This document shows, piece by piece, positions 57,497 to 64,000 of a stretch of DNA of 64,000 nucleotides. This DNA comes from Lachnospiraceae bacterium (lineage in GTDB: Bacteria > Bacillota > Clostridia > Lachnospirales > Lachnospiraceae), in the NCBI GenBank assembly GCA_024404675.1, contig JAKSPO010000003.1, positions 1-64,000 of the forward strand, in the 5' to 3' direction. The notes under the pieces were generated by a model. The model searched no databases and was not told the DNA's origin. It saw only the letters and a program-made list of their open reading frames with translations. A program made the position numbers and the translations under genes. Position 1 is the first letter of the stretch. Each line of letters starts with the position of its first letter.

Positions 57497-58270
57497 GTGA
57501 CGATAGAGATTAACGGCTACAAAATCAATTATAAAATTACCGGCGAGAGTGAGCGGACGCTTGTGATACTGCAGGGCTGGGGAACCAAGCTCGAGGTATA
57601 TGATTCAATCGCAAATTATGTGAAGGACGGCTACCGTGTGGTACAGTTTGATATGCCGGGCTTCGGCGGAAGCGACGAGCCACGGGAGAGCTGGGATGTT
57701 GACGGTTATGTCGATTTCTTCATCGATTTTATGAAGGCGCTTGGCATTATGCATGCAACGCTTCTTGGGCATTCCTACGGCGGACGTGTTATCATAAAGC
57801 TTGCGAACCGGGAGAATCTGCCATTTACCATCAATAATATCATTCTGGTGGATGCGGCGGGCATCAAGGCTAAGCTAACCGGAAAGCAGAAGCGCAAGGT
57901 GCGCCGTTATAAGATTCTGAAGAAGATTGTCAGCTGGAAGCCGATTCACGCGATGTTCCCTGAGCTGATTGACGACTGGAAATCAAGACAGGGCTCGGCC
58001 GATTACAGAAATGCTTCGCCGCGAATGAAGGAGTGTATGGTAAAGGCCATCAATGAAGACCTGACGGAGCTTCTTCCGGGGATTCGGCAGGAGGTGCTTC
58101 TCATCTGGGGAGATGCCGACACGGCGACGCCGCTTTCCGACGGAAAGCTGATGGAGAAGCTGATACCGAACAACGGACTGGTTGTTCTATCCCCGGCAGG
58201 GCATTTCAGCTTTTTGGAGCAGCCGACAGTATTTCGCAATGTCATTCGCTCGTACCTTGGGGTTAAGTAG
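57497..58270 (+). CDS. Alpha/beta hydrolase
   Basis: The 257-residue protein starts at a GTG (57497) with GAGGA 8 bases upstream. It has the alpha/beta-hydrolase pattern: oxyanion region LQGWGTKLEVYD, nucleophile Ser in LLGHSYGGRVI, acid in LLIWGDADTATP and catalytic His in SPAGHFSFLEQP. Substrate unknown. The gene stands 24 bases before the MurF-like ligase, and I expect cotranscription; a role in peptidoglycan precursor or lipid metabolism is inferred only from this placement. Confidence 0.85.
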   Translation: MTIEINGYKINYKITGESERTLVILQGWGTKLEVYDSIANYVKDGYRVVQFDMPGFGGSDEPRESWDVDGYVDFFIDFMKALGIMHATLLGHSYGGRVIIKLANRENLPFTINNIILVDAAGIKAKLTGKQKRKVRRYKILKKIVSWKPIHAMFPELIDDWKSRQGSADYRNASPRMKECMVKAINEDLTELLPGIRQEVLLIWGDADTATPLSDGKLMEKLIPNNGLVVLSPAGHFSFLEQPTVFRNVIRSYLGVK

Positions 58271-58294
58271 ATTTTTGGATAAAGGCGGATTTTT

Positions 58295-59857
58295 ATGATG
58301 TTACTAAGGACAATCGCAATCGCTGTGATTTCGCTTCTTGCGTGGGTTCTTACCATGCGCTACAACCTGCATATGCTGCAGCTGAACGGCTATAAGCTTA
58401 TGGAGCATCTGCACTGGCTTCGGAAGAATGCGGGCAGACAGTGGGTTTTGATTCCGGGAATGTTACTCGGCATTGTGAGGCTTTTTGTTAAGAGCCTTCC
58501 GCTTGATATCGCCTTGCTTGTTTATCTTGCATTTGTCGCGCTTATCTATAACCTGCTTCGCGTATCGAAGGCGAAGAAGAAGCTTGTCTATACAGCCCGC
58601 GTGAAGCGTATGCTTGTGATGCATGTGCTTCTTTCGGCAGCGGTTCCCGCACTTATATGGCTGCTTCTCGGCCTTGATTTTGTAAGCGGCGGACTGATGC
58701 TTACGGTGAGCCTGCAGTGGATTCTTATCGTGCTTACCGGCTTTGTGATGAAGCCTGCCGAGAAGCTGGTCGGCAGATATTATATCAACGATGCGAAGAA
58801 GAAGCTTCGTGCAGTTCCGAATCTGAAGATTGTCGGCGTTACCGGAAGCTACGGTAAGACGAGTGTAAAGTTTTATCTGAAGACACTTCTTTCCGCACGT
58901 TACGATGTGCTTGTAACGCCGGAAAGCTTCAATACACCGATGGGTGTGGTTCGTACCATTCGCGAGGGACTTAAGAGCTCACACGAGGTATTTGTCTGCG
59001 AGATGGGTGCAAGACATGTCGGCGATATTAATGAAATCTGTGATATTGTTCATCCTGCGCACGGCATCATCACTTCAATCGGACCGCAGCACCTTGAGAC
59101 CTTCTTCAACATGGAGAATATCGAGAATACCAAGTTCGAGCTTGCGGATGCTTTGCCGGAGGGCGGAATGCTCTTTTTGAACGGGGACAACGAGTATGTG
59201 ATGCATAAGGCAGGACAATATCCCGGTGCGATTTTGTATCACGCAGGCGAGGGAACCGGCTATTCTACGAAGGATGTCAAGGTTTCGTCTCTTGGTACGG
59301 AGTTCACCGTCACCGCACCGGACGGCACGGAGGAGACCTTCTCTATGCGGCTTGTGGGCGGTCATAATATCATCAATGTTGTCGGTGCGATTGCGGTTGC
59401 ACATCAGCTCGGAATCAGTCTTTCGGAGCTTCGCATTCCGGTACGTCGTCTCGAGCCTGTACCGCACCGTATGCAGCTTGTGGAGCGTGGCGCGGTGACC
59501 ATCATCGATGATGCGTACAACTCGAATCCTGTCGGCAGTAAGGCGGCTGTTGAGACGCTTAAGATGTTCGACGGTGTGAAGATACTGATCACACCCGGTA
59601 TGGTGGAGCTTGGCGATAAGGAAGAGGAATATAACCGTGCATTTGGCGGCTATGCTGCGGAATGCTGCGATTACATATGTCTGGTAGGTAGAAGACGTGC
59701 GGAGCCGATTGCGGCAGGCGTACGTGAGAAGGGGTTCCCGGAGCAGAAGCTCCGCATATTCGACCGACTGGAGGAGGCTGTGAACTATGCTTACTCCATC
59801 AGCGAGGCGGGACACAAATACATTCTTCTTGAGAATGATCTGCCGGATAATTATTAA
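58295..59857 (+). CDS. murF: Membrane-anchored MurF-like Mur ligase
   Basis: The 520-residue protein has four hydrophobic segments in the first ~155 residues (about 5-22, 48-85, 108-125 and 130-150) where cytosolic MurF has its UDP-MurNAc-peptide-binding domain. The central ligase domain follows with P-loop VGVTGSYGKTSVK (~181-193), CEMGARHVGDI, TSIGPQHLETF and FELADAL. The C-terminal domain has LEPVPHRMQL and IDDAYNSNPVGSKAAVETL, typical of MurF. It sits directly before a Ddl gene, so use of a D-Ala-D-Ala-like dipeptide is likely. The different N terminus suggests a lipid-linked or otherwise different acceptor. Confidence 0.8.
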   Translation: MMLLRTIAIAVISLLAWVLTMRYNLHMLQLNGYKLMEHLHWLRKNAGRQWVLIPGMLLGIVRLFVKSLPLDIALLVYLAFVALIYNLLRVSKAKKKLVYTARVKRMLVMHVLLSAAVPALIWLLLGLDFVSGGLMLTVSLQWILIVLTGFVMKPAEKLVGRYYINDAKKKLRAVPNLKIVGVTGSYGKTSVKFYLKTLLSARYDVLVTPESFNTPMGVVRTIREGLKSSHEVFVCEMGARHVGDINEICDIVHPAHGIITSIGPQHLETFFNMENIENTKFELADALPEGGMLFLNGDNEYVMHKAGQYPGAILYHAGEGTGYSTKDVKVSSLGTEFTVTAPDGTEETFSMRLVGGHNIINVVGAIAVAHQLGISLSELRIPVRRLEPVPHRMQLVERGAVTIIDDAYNSNPVGSKAAVETLKMFDGVKILITPGMVELGDKEEEYNRAFGGYAAECCDYICLVGRRRAEPIAAGVREKGFPEQKLRIFDRLEEAVNYAYSISEAGHKYILLENDLPDNY

Positions 59858-59871
59858 TTGGGAGGACGTAT

Positions 59872-61050
59872 ATGAAGACAAGAGTTGCCATGATGTATGG
59901 CGGTAAGAGTGTTGAGCATGAGGTTTCGGTTATTTCCGGAATTCAGGCACTGATGAATATGGATACGGAGCGCTACGAGGTAACGCCTGTATATCTTACG
60001 AAGAACAACGAGATGTATATCGGTGAGGACATCGGCAAGATGGAAGCCTACAAGGACATTCCCACGCTTCTTTCGCGTTCGCAGCGCGTGATTATGGTCA
60101 ATGAGGGCGGCAAGGTATTTCTCCAGCCGATTCCGCAGAAGCTGTTCGGCGGTAAGAAGCCTGTAGAGATCGATATCGCATTTCCCGTTGTGCACGGTAC
60201 CAATGTCGAGGACGGCACGCTGCAGGGCTATCTGAAGACGATCGGCATCCCGTTCGTCGGCTGTGACGTTACCGCTTCGGCAGTAGGTATGGACAAGTAC
60301 ATTATGAAGACAATCTTAAAGGAGAGCGGCGTGCCGCTGCTCGATGGTAAGCTTTACTACCTTTCCGATTATGCAGAGCTTGATAAGATGCTTGATTCCA
60401 TCGAGAAGCAGTTCGGCTACCCGGTAATCGTTAAGCCGGTCAATCTTGGCTCCAGTGTCGGCATCAGCGTGGCGAAGGATCGTGAGGCACTGACCCGCTC
60501 GATGGATGATGCGTTCCGTTATGCAACCAAGGTGCTTGTGGAGCATGCAATTTCCAAGCTTCGCGAGATCAACTGCTCGGTACTCGGTGACGAGAACGAA
60601 GCAGAAGCCTCAGAAATCGAAGAACCGATGCATACCGAGGACATTCTCAGCTATGAGGACAAATACGTCTCTAACGCCAAAGGAAGCGGTCAGAAGGGTA
60701 TGGCAAGTGTCGCAAGAAAGATTCCCGCAGACCTTCCGGCGGATAAGCGTGAGGAAGTCAGAGCACTTGCCGTCAAAGCGTTCAAGGCACTTGGCTGTAA
60801 CGGTGTGTCCCGTATCGACTTCATGATTGATGAAGAGAACGGTAAGTTATATTTCAATGAGATCAATACCATTCCCGGTTCCTTGTCCTTCTATCTGTGG
60901 GAGCCGCTGGGAGTGCCTTATAAGGAGCTTCTCAATCGCATGATCAAGCTTGCGATGAAGCGTGTCAGAGAAGAGCAGGCACTCACATTTACCTTTGATA
61001 CCAATATTCTGAACACTGCATCCTTCGGAGGAAGTAAGGGGGTAAAATAA
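59872..61050 (+). CDS. ddl: D-alanine--D-alanine ligase family enzyme
   Basis: The 392-residue ATP-grasp ligase has MMYGGKSVEHEVSVISG (N-terminal D-Ala site), VVHGTNVEDGTLQGYL, KPVNLGSSVGIS (ATP phosphate loop), SYEDKYVS (omega-loop Lys-Tyr of D-Ala-D-Ala ligases), SRIDFMID and FNEINTIPGSLSFYLW (Mg2+ Glu/Asn). It is longer than typical Ddl because of an acidic insert around residues 240-255 just before the omega loop. The KY pair argues for D-Ala-D-Ala rather than D-lactate. It follows the MurF-like gene by 14 bases, with GGGAGGA as ribosome binding site. Confidence 0.9.
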   Translation: MKTRVAMMYGGKSVEHEVSVISGIQALMNMDTERYEVTPVYLTKNNEMYIGEDIGKMEAYKDIPTLLSRSQRVIMVNEGGKVFLQPIPQKLFGGKKPVEIDIAFPVVHGTNVEDGTLQGYLKTIGIPFVGCDVTASAVGMDKYIMKTILKESGVPLLDGKLYYLSDYAELDKMLDSIEKQFGYPVIVKPVNLGSSVGISVAKDREALTRSMDDAFRYATKVLVEHAISKLREINCSVLGDENEAEASEIEEPMHTEDILSYEDKYVSNAKGSGQKGMASVARKIPADLPADKREEVRALAVKAFKALGCNGVSRIDFMIDEENGKLYFNEINTIPGSLSFYLWEPLGVPYKELLNRMIKLAMKRVREEQALTFTFDTNILNTASFGGSKGVK

Positions 61051-61051
61051 G

Positions 61052-61318
61052 ATGTTTTCCTTTTTACAAAGTAAGACCCAAAGTGAGCTTGAGCAGATCG
61101 TAACGAGACTTCATCTGAATGCCTCGAACAATTATCGTGATGCGACGAAGGAGGATCTGGCGGAGCTGGAGAAGCGCTTCGGAGAGCTTGAGGCGGCAGG
61201 GAAGCTGAATGAAAAGCAGAAGATGTACTACCGTAGTAGAATAATTGAATATACTGCGAAGCTGAAGAATTTTTCTCACAACTCCCAGAAGGTCAGCAAA
61301 TACTCTGAGAAGATTTAG
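61052..61318 (+). CDS. Small helical cytosolic protein of unknown function
   Basis: The 88-residue, charged, fully helical-looking protein (SELEQIVTRLHLNASNNYRD, then LAELEKRFGELEAAGKLNEK) has no membrane segment. Its ATG lies one base after the ddl stop, and GGGGG of the ddl end serves as ribosome binding site, so it is a real member of the operon. Not recognised. Confidence 0.65.
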   Translation: MFSFLQSKTQSELEQIVTRLHLNASNNYRDATKEDLAELEKRFGELEAAGKLNEKQKMYYRSRIIEYTAKLKNFSHNSQKVSKYSEKI

Positions 61319-61346
61319 CTTTGGCGGAAATGAGGACTGAACAGCG

Positions 61347-62441
61347 ATGAAATATGTCTTGATACTTGCTCTGTTCTTCGCGATTTGCGCATATCTGTTG
61401 CTGATCGTTAAGCGTTTTGTGTCCCTTTTTGTGAAGCCGGAGGAGGGAAAGCTTCGGAAGGCATTGTTCGTATTTCTGTGCCTTGCGGTGATTGTTGCGC
61501 TGGTTGCGTTCATTCCCGCATCACTGCCGTTTTTTATGTATGAGGCATTGATTTCTCTATGCTGCGAGCCGTTCTATGTTCTTTTCTCGAAGAAGCGGCA
61601 TTCCGCTTTATTAAAAAAGAGTGCGGCGGTTCCGGTCATAGGAAGCCTTATAATCACAATCATCGGTTTCTTTATGATGACCAGCTTTGTCAAAACAGAA
61701 TATACGGTTACGACCGATAAGCTTGCAGGCGGTGAGCAGATCAGACTTCTTTTTATTGCAGATTTGCATTATGGGAATGCAATGCATGGAAAGCATATCA
61801 AGAAGCTTGTGGAGGTCTGGAACACAGAGCACTACGACGCCGTCATTATCGGCGGAGATCTTGTGGATGAGAGTAGTTCGGCTGCGGAGATTCGTGAGGT
61901 GATCAGTGCACTCGGAAAGCTTCAGACCGAGTACGGCGTATTCTTCATCTATGGCAATCATGAAAGTATCGGTGGTATGACCGACGAAGGCGGAAGGAAG
62001 GGAAAGGTTAGTAGCGAAGAGCTTCTGGCGCTTTTTCAGGATGCGGGGATTGCGGTACTGTCCGACGAAACCGCTTTGGTGGGCGAGCGAATCAAGCTCT
62101 ACGGCCGTCGGGACAGCAGCATGCAAAGAGAGAAGCTTGAGAATCTGGTATGGCTTTCTGACCCGCAGAAATATGTGCTGATAGCGGATCATCAGCCGAC
62201 CGACTTCCACGCAGCGGCAGCCTGCGGTGCCGATATGATCGTATCGGGACATACACATGCCGGACAGTTCTGGCCCATCGGCCTGATACACGAGCCGCTT
62301 GGATTCAATGACCTGGTATACGGTAAGCGTCAATTCGGCAGCATGACCGCAATCGTAAGCTCCGGACTATCCGGCTGGTACGCTCCGGTTCGCACCGAAG
62401 GGCGATCGGAATATGTTGTAATTACAATTAAAGGGCAGTGA
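61347..62441 (+). CDS. Membrane metallophosphoesterase (YkuE-like)
   Basis: The 364-residue protein has three or four N-terminal hydrophobic segments (residues ~3-22, 38-70 and 92-112), then a calcineurin-like phosphoesterase domain with all metal motifs: LLFIADLHYG (DxH), IIGGDLVDE (GD), IYGNHES (GNH), IADHQPTDFH and VSGHTHAGQFW (GH-x-H). Similar proteins (YkuE) hydrolyse UDP-sugars or lipid-linked pyrophosphates at the membrane. It ends the envelope block; a bidirectional terminator follows. Confidence 0.88.
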   Translation: MKYVLILALFFAICAYLLLIVKRFVSLFVKPEEGKLRKALFVFLCLAVIVALVAFIPASLPFFMYEALISLCCEPFYVLFSKKRHSALLKKSAAVPVIGSLIITIIGFFMMTSFVKTEYTVTTDKLAGGEQIRLLFIADLHYGNAMHGKHIKKLVEVWNTEHYDAVIIGGDLVDESSSAAEIREVISALGKLQTEYGVFFIYGNHESIGGMTDEGGRKGKVSSEELLALFQDAGIAVLSDETALVGERIKLYGRRDSSMQREKLENLVWLSDPQKYVLIADHQPTDFHAAAACGADMIVSGHTHAGQFWPIGLIHEPLGFNDLVYGKRQFGSMTAIVSSGLSGWYAPVRTEGRSEYVVITIKGQ

Positions 62442-62461
62442 GATTTATAAGCCTGGTGATA

Positions 62462-62494
62462 AAAAGGACGCTCCGAACATCGGGGCGTCCTTTT
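62462..62494. terminator. Bidirectional terminator between convergent genes
   Basis: AAAAGGACGCTCCGA (62462-62476) pairs with TCGGGGCGTCCTTTT (62480-62494), 15 bp with one wobble and a 3-nt loop. The A- and T-rich ends allow termination in both directions. Confidence 0.85.
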
Positions 62495-62548
62495 ATGTGT
62501 ACCATTTTAGTAAAGAGATATAATCCCCAGACTACTGCAAACGGAGCG

Positions 62549-63298
62549 TCAGATATCATATACCTTCGTCAGCTCGCTACTGATGTGGTCGAGATCCGGA
62601 TACAGGAAGCTTTCTGTGATGCCGAACACGCGAAGGCTTTCCAGAAAATACTGCTTTCTATCGTGCGGAATGATGATCTTGTAAAGCATCTCTTCGCTGC
62701 AGATATCCTCAAGCCTGCGAAGAGAGTTGTGAACGGTAAAGCAGGCCTGCTGCGAATACATACGCAGATGACTGTCGGTAGAGTAGCAGGCAAGGATCTT
62801 GTTCTCAAGAACCGGATTATGATGCAGGTGCTTAAAGGCCGGAAGGAGCATCTCCTGTGCAGTGTCTGCATCAATCGGGTAAATGCAGTCGCCAAAGCCC
62901 TCCATCTGATTCAAAAGATTCGGCGCCAGTACCCAGACGCAGGCATCGGTGTCGGGATACTGCTGATAGGTTTCGGTTGCGAAAAATACTGCAATCAGCG
63001 GCGACTTGGACCAATCAAGCATACGGGTCGGCAGACCGTGATGCTGCATTAAAGCTACCCATTCGGAGTAGTTGTGCTTCTCTGGCGGATTCTTGAAAAT
63101 CTGCTTGGCACGAATATAAAAATCGTTGGTAATGAAACGTTCAATCGCAAGGCGTTTCTCGCTTCGCTGAATGGAAGGAACGAGCGTGAGAGCGGAGTTC
63201 TCCTCACCACGGTACCAAAGCCCCTGCTTATGCCTTGCGGCCAGTGCCTTCAGAAACTGCAGCAGCTCATCAATCGTACTGATATCAATCGTAATCAT
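62549..63298 (-). CDS. FRG-domain protein
   Basis: The 249-residue cytosolic protein has an FRG domain: GLWYRGEENSALTLVPSIQR (the F/Y-R-G motif), WVALMQHHGLPTRMLDWSKSP and ACVWVLAPNLLN, the standard core. GGGGAGG precedes the ATG at 63298 by 8 bases. The biochemical function of FRG domains is not known; they are frequent in accessory regions and near mobile or defence genes. Here the neighbours are envelope and secreted-protein genes. Confidence 0.85.
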   Translation of the reverse strand: MITIDISTIDELLQFLKALAARHKQGLWYRGEENSALTLVPSIQRSEKRLAIERFITNDFYIRAKQIFKNPPEKHNYSEWVALMQHHGLPTRMLDWSKSPLIAVFFATETYQQYPDTDACVWVLAPNLLNQMEGFGDCIYPIDADTAQEMLLPAFKHLHHNPVLENKILACYSTDSHLRMYSQQACFTVHNSLRRLEDICSEEMLYKIIIPHDRKQYFLESLRVFGITESFLYPDLDHISSELTKVYDI

Positions 63299-63379
63299 AG
63301 TGCACCTCCCCTGTGCGATTCCTGTCCATATATTATACCTTTTTCGAGGGCAGAAGTAAAGTTGGCGGTGCATTATTTT

Positions 63380-63413
63380 ACAAAAAACACCCCATGGCTA
63401 GCCACGGGGTGTT
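63380..63413 (-). terminator. Terminator of the partial minus-strand gene
   Basis: On the minus strand AACACCCCGTGG (63413-63402) pairs with CCATGGGGTGTT (63397-63386), followed by TTTT. Confidence 0.8.
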
Positions 63414-63449
63414 GTGCATTCTAATTCAGATACACGGTTATCTTGGGAA

Positions 63450-64000
63450 TTAGTCCTCGATAACGGGAGTAACTACAGTGATGTGCGGGTTAGCACCGTT
63501 GTACCAGTAGAGGAAGCCCTCAAGGTTGATCTTGTCGCCAGCCTTCAAAGACTCAACATACTTGTAAACCTCGGTGTCCTGACCGCGGAGGTAAGACTCA
63601 ACGGTGAAGGTGTAGGTCTGGCCGTCCTTGCTAACCTTGAAGTAAAGGTCATCACCGCGGCTGCCGGAACCGTCATGCTTGTAGGTAGCTGCGCTCTCAA
63701 CGGTCATTTCCTTGAAAGCAACGTATCTGTTCTGGTTCTCGATAAGAGAAGCATCAGCAAGAATAGCGGTTACATCAACAACGGGAGCGATATAGGAACC
63801 GTCAACAAACTCGAAGGTTGCATCTGCAGCGATCTCGTTCTCGCCAGCCCAGGTAGCTCTGTAACCCTTAACCTTAATCTTGGTTCCGGGAACAAGCTTC
63901 TTGCAATCCTCTTCGGAGCAAGCCATGTTGTAGATGAAGTAAGCACCGTCGAAATCAGCAGCGTAAACGGAAACCTTGTTGTCCCACCAACCCTGATGAT
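63450..64000 (-). CDS. 3' part of a secreted-protein gene with OB/beta-domain repeats (partial)
   Basis: The frame is open from the window end to a stop at 63450; the 5' part lies beyond base 64000. The ~183 visible residues read AADFDGAYFIYNMACSEEDC, then KLVPGTKIKVKGYRATWAGE, VDVTAILADASLIENQNRYV and DKINLEGFLYWYNGANPHIT. The pattern 'L-x-x-G-x-K-I-x-V-x-G-Y' is that of an OB-fold-like beta domain repeated in surface proteins of gut Clostridia. The two Cys are in the first third. An internal ATG at 63926 is not a start. Confidence 0.6.
   Translation of the reverse strand, partial: HQGWWDNKVSVYAADFDGAYFIYNMACSEEDCKKLVPGTKIKVKGYRATWAGENEIAADATFEFVDGSYIAPVVDVTAILADASLIENQNRYVAFKEMTVESAATYKHDGSGSRGDDLYFKVSKDGQTYTFTVESYLRGQDTEVYKYVESLKAGDKINLEGFLYWYNGANPHITVVTPVIED

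Overview
The window looks like chromosomal DNA of an anaerobic Clostridia, most like Lachnospiraceae. The evidence is strong AGGAGG-type ribosome binding sites, sigma-A-type promoters, DegV, KtrAB, an LTA-synthase-like sulfatase, TPM and YdcF proteins, oxygen-sensitive class I fumarase, and many soluble ferredoxin-type Fe-S proteins with no quinone or cytochrome genes. I saw no rRNA, tRNA, CRISPR array or intact transposase. The species assignment is inference.

1-3.4 kb: an AT-rich accessory stretch of small unrelated + strand genes (GNAT remnant, ICMT-like methyltransferase, P-loop kinase with an in-frame amber codon, small membrane protein, XRE regulator). Long imperfect palindromes separate them, and two of these share a near-identical left end. 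3.5-8.3 kb: one large secreted multidomain protein. 8.4-11.2 kb: an ABC exporter operon whose promoter overlaps a 25-bp operator, with its YtrA-type GntR repressor as the last gene. 11.3-16.2 kb: a membrane protein and a three-gene sensory unit (degenerate kinase, histidine kinase, NarL-type regulator). 16.2-22.2 kb: a polyamine operon (speA, speE-like, speB, carboxyspermidine dehydrogenase, nspC) behind a leader that ends in an intrinsic terminator. A 76-bp perfect palindrome separates it from a convergent degV gene. 23-28 kb: small regulators, KtrBA potassium uptake, a truncated MarR gene, and a SemiSWEET/SGNH pair on the minus strand.

28.3-44.2 kb is the most notable part. A DcuS/DcuR-type two-component system is followed by a repeat-rich intergenic region and a long tightly packed operon: an LDH-family dehydrogenase with malate-type specificity, hdrB, hdrC, hdrA, an MvhD/FlxD protein, two multi-cluster Fe-S proteins, a flavin/NAD reductase (FlxA-like), an FrdB-like Fe-S protein and a soluble fumarate reductase flavoprotein. 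An AspT/YidE-type dicarboxylate carrier and a two-subunit class I fumarase follow. Read together, the genes give oxaloacetate to malate to fumarate to succinate, with NADH feeding a soluble Hdr-Flx-fumarate reductase that could bifurcate electrons between fumarate and ferredoxin. No membrane anchor subunit is present.

44.3-64 kb: MgtC, DUF3737, a PatB-type lyase, an SDR-polysaccharide deacetylase-nth cluster, YdcF, and an envelope block (zinc-ribbon protein, triple TPM protein, GT2, LTA-synthase-like sulfatase, alpha/beta hydrolase, membrane-anchored MurF-like ligase, Ddl, metallophosphoesterase). A convergent FRG-domain gene and the 3' part of a secreted-protein gene that runs off the window close it.
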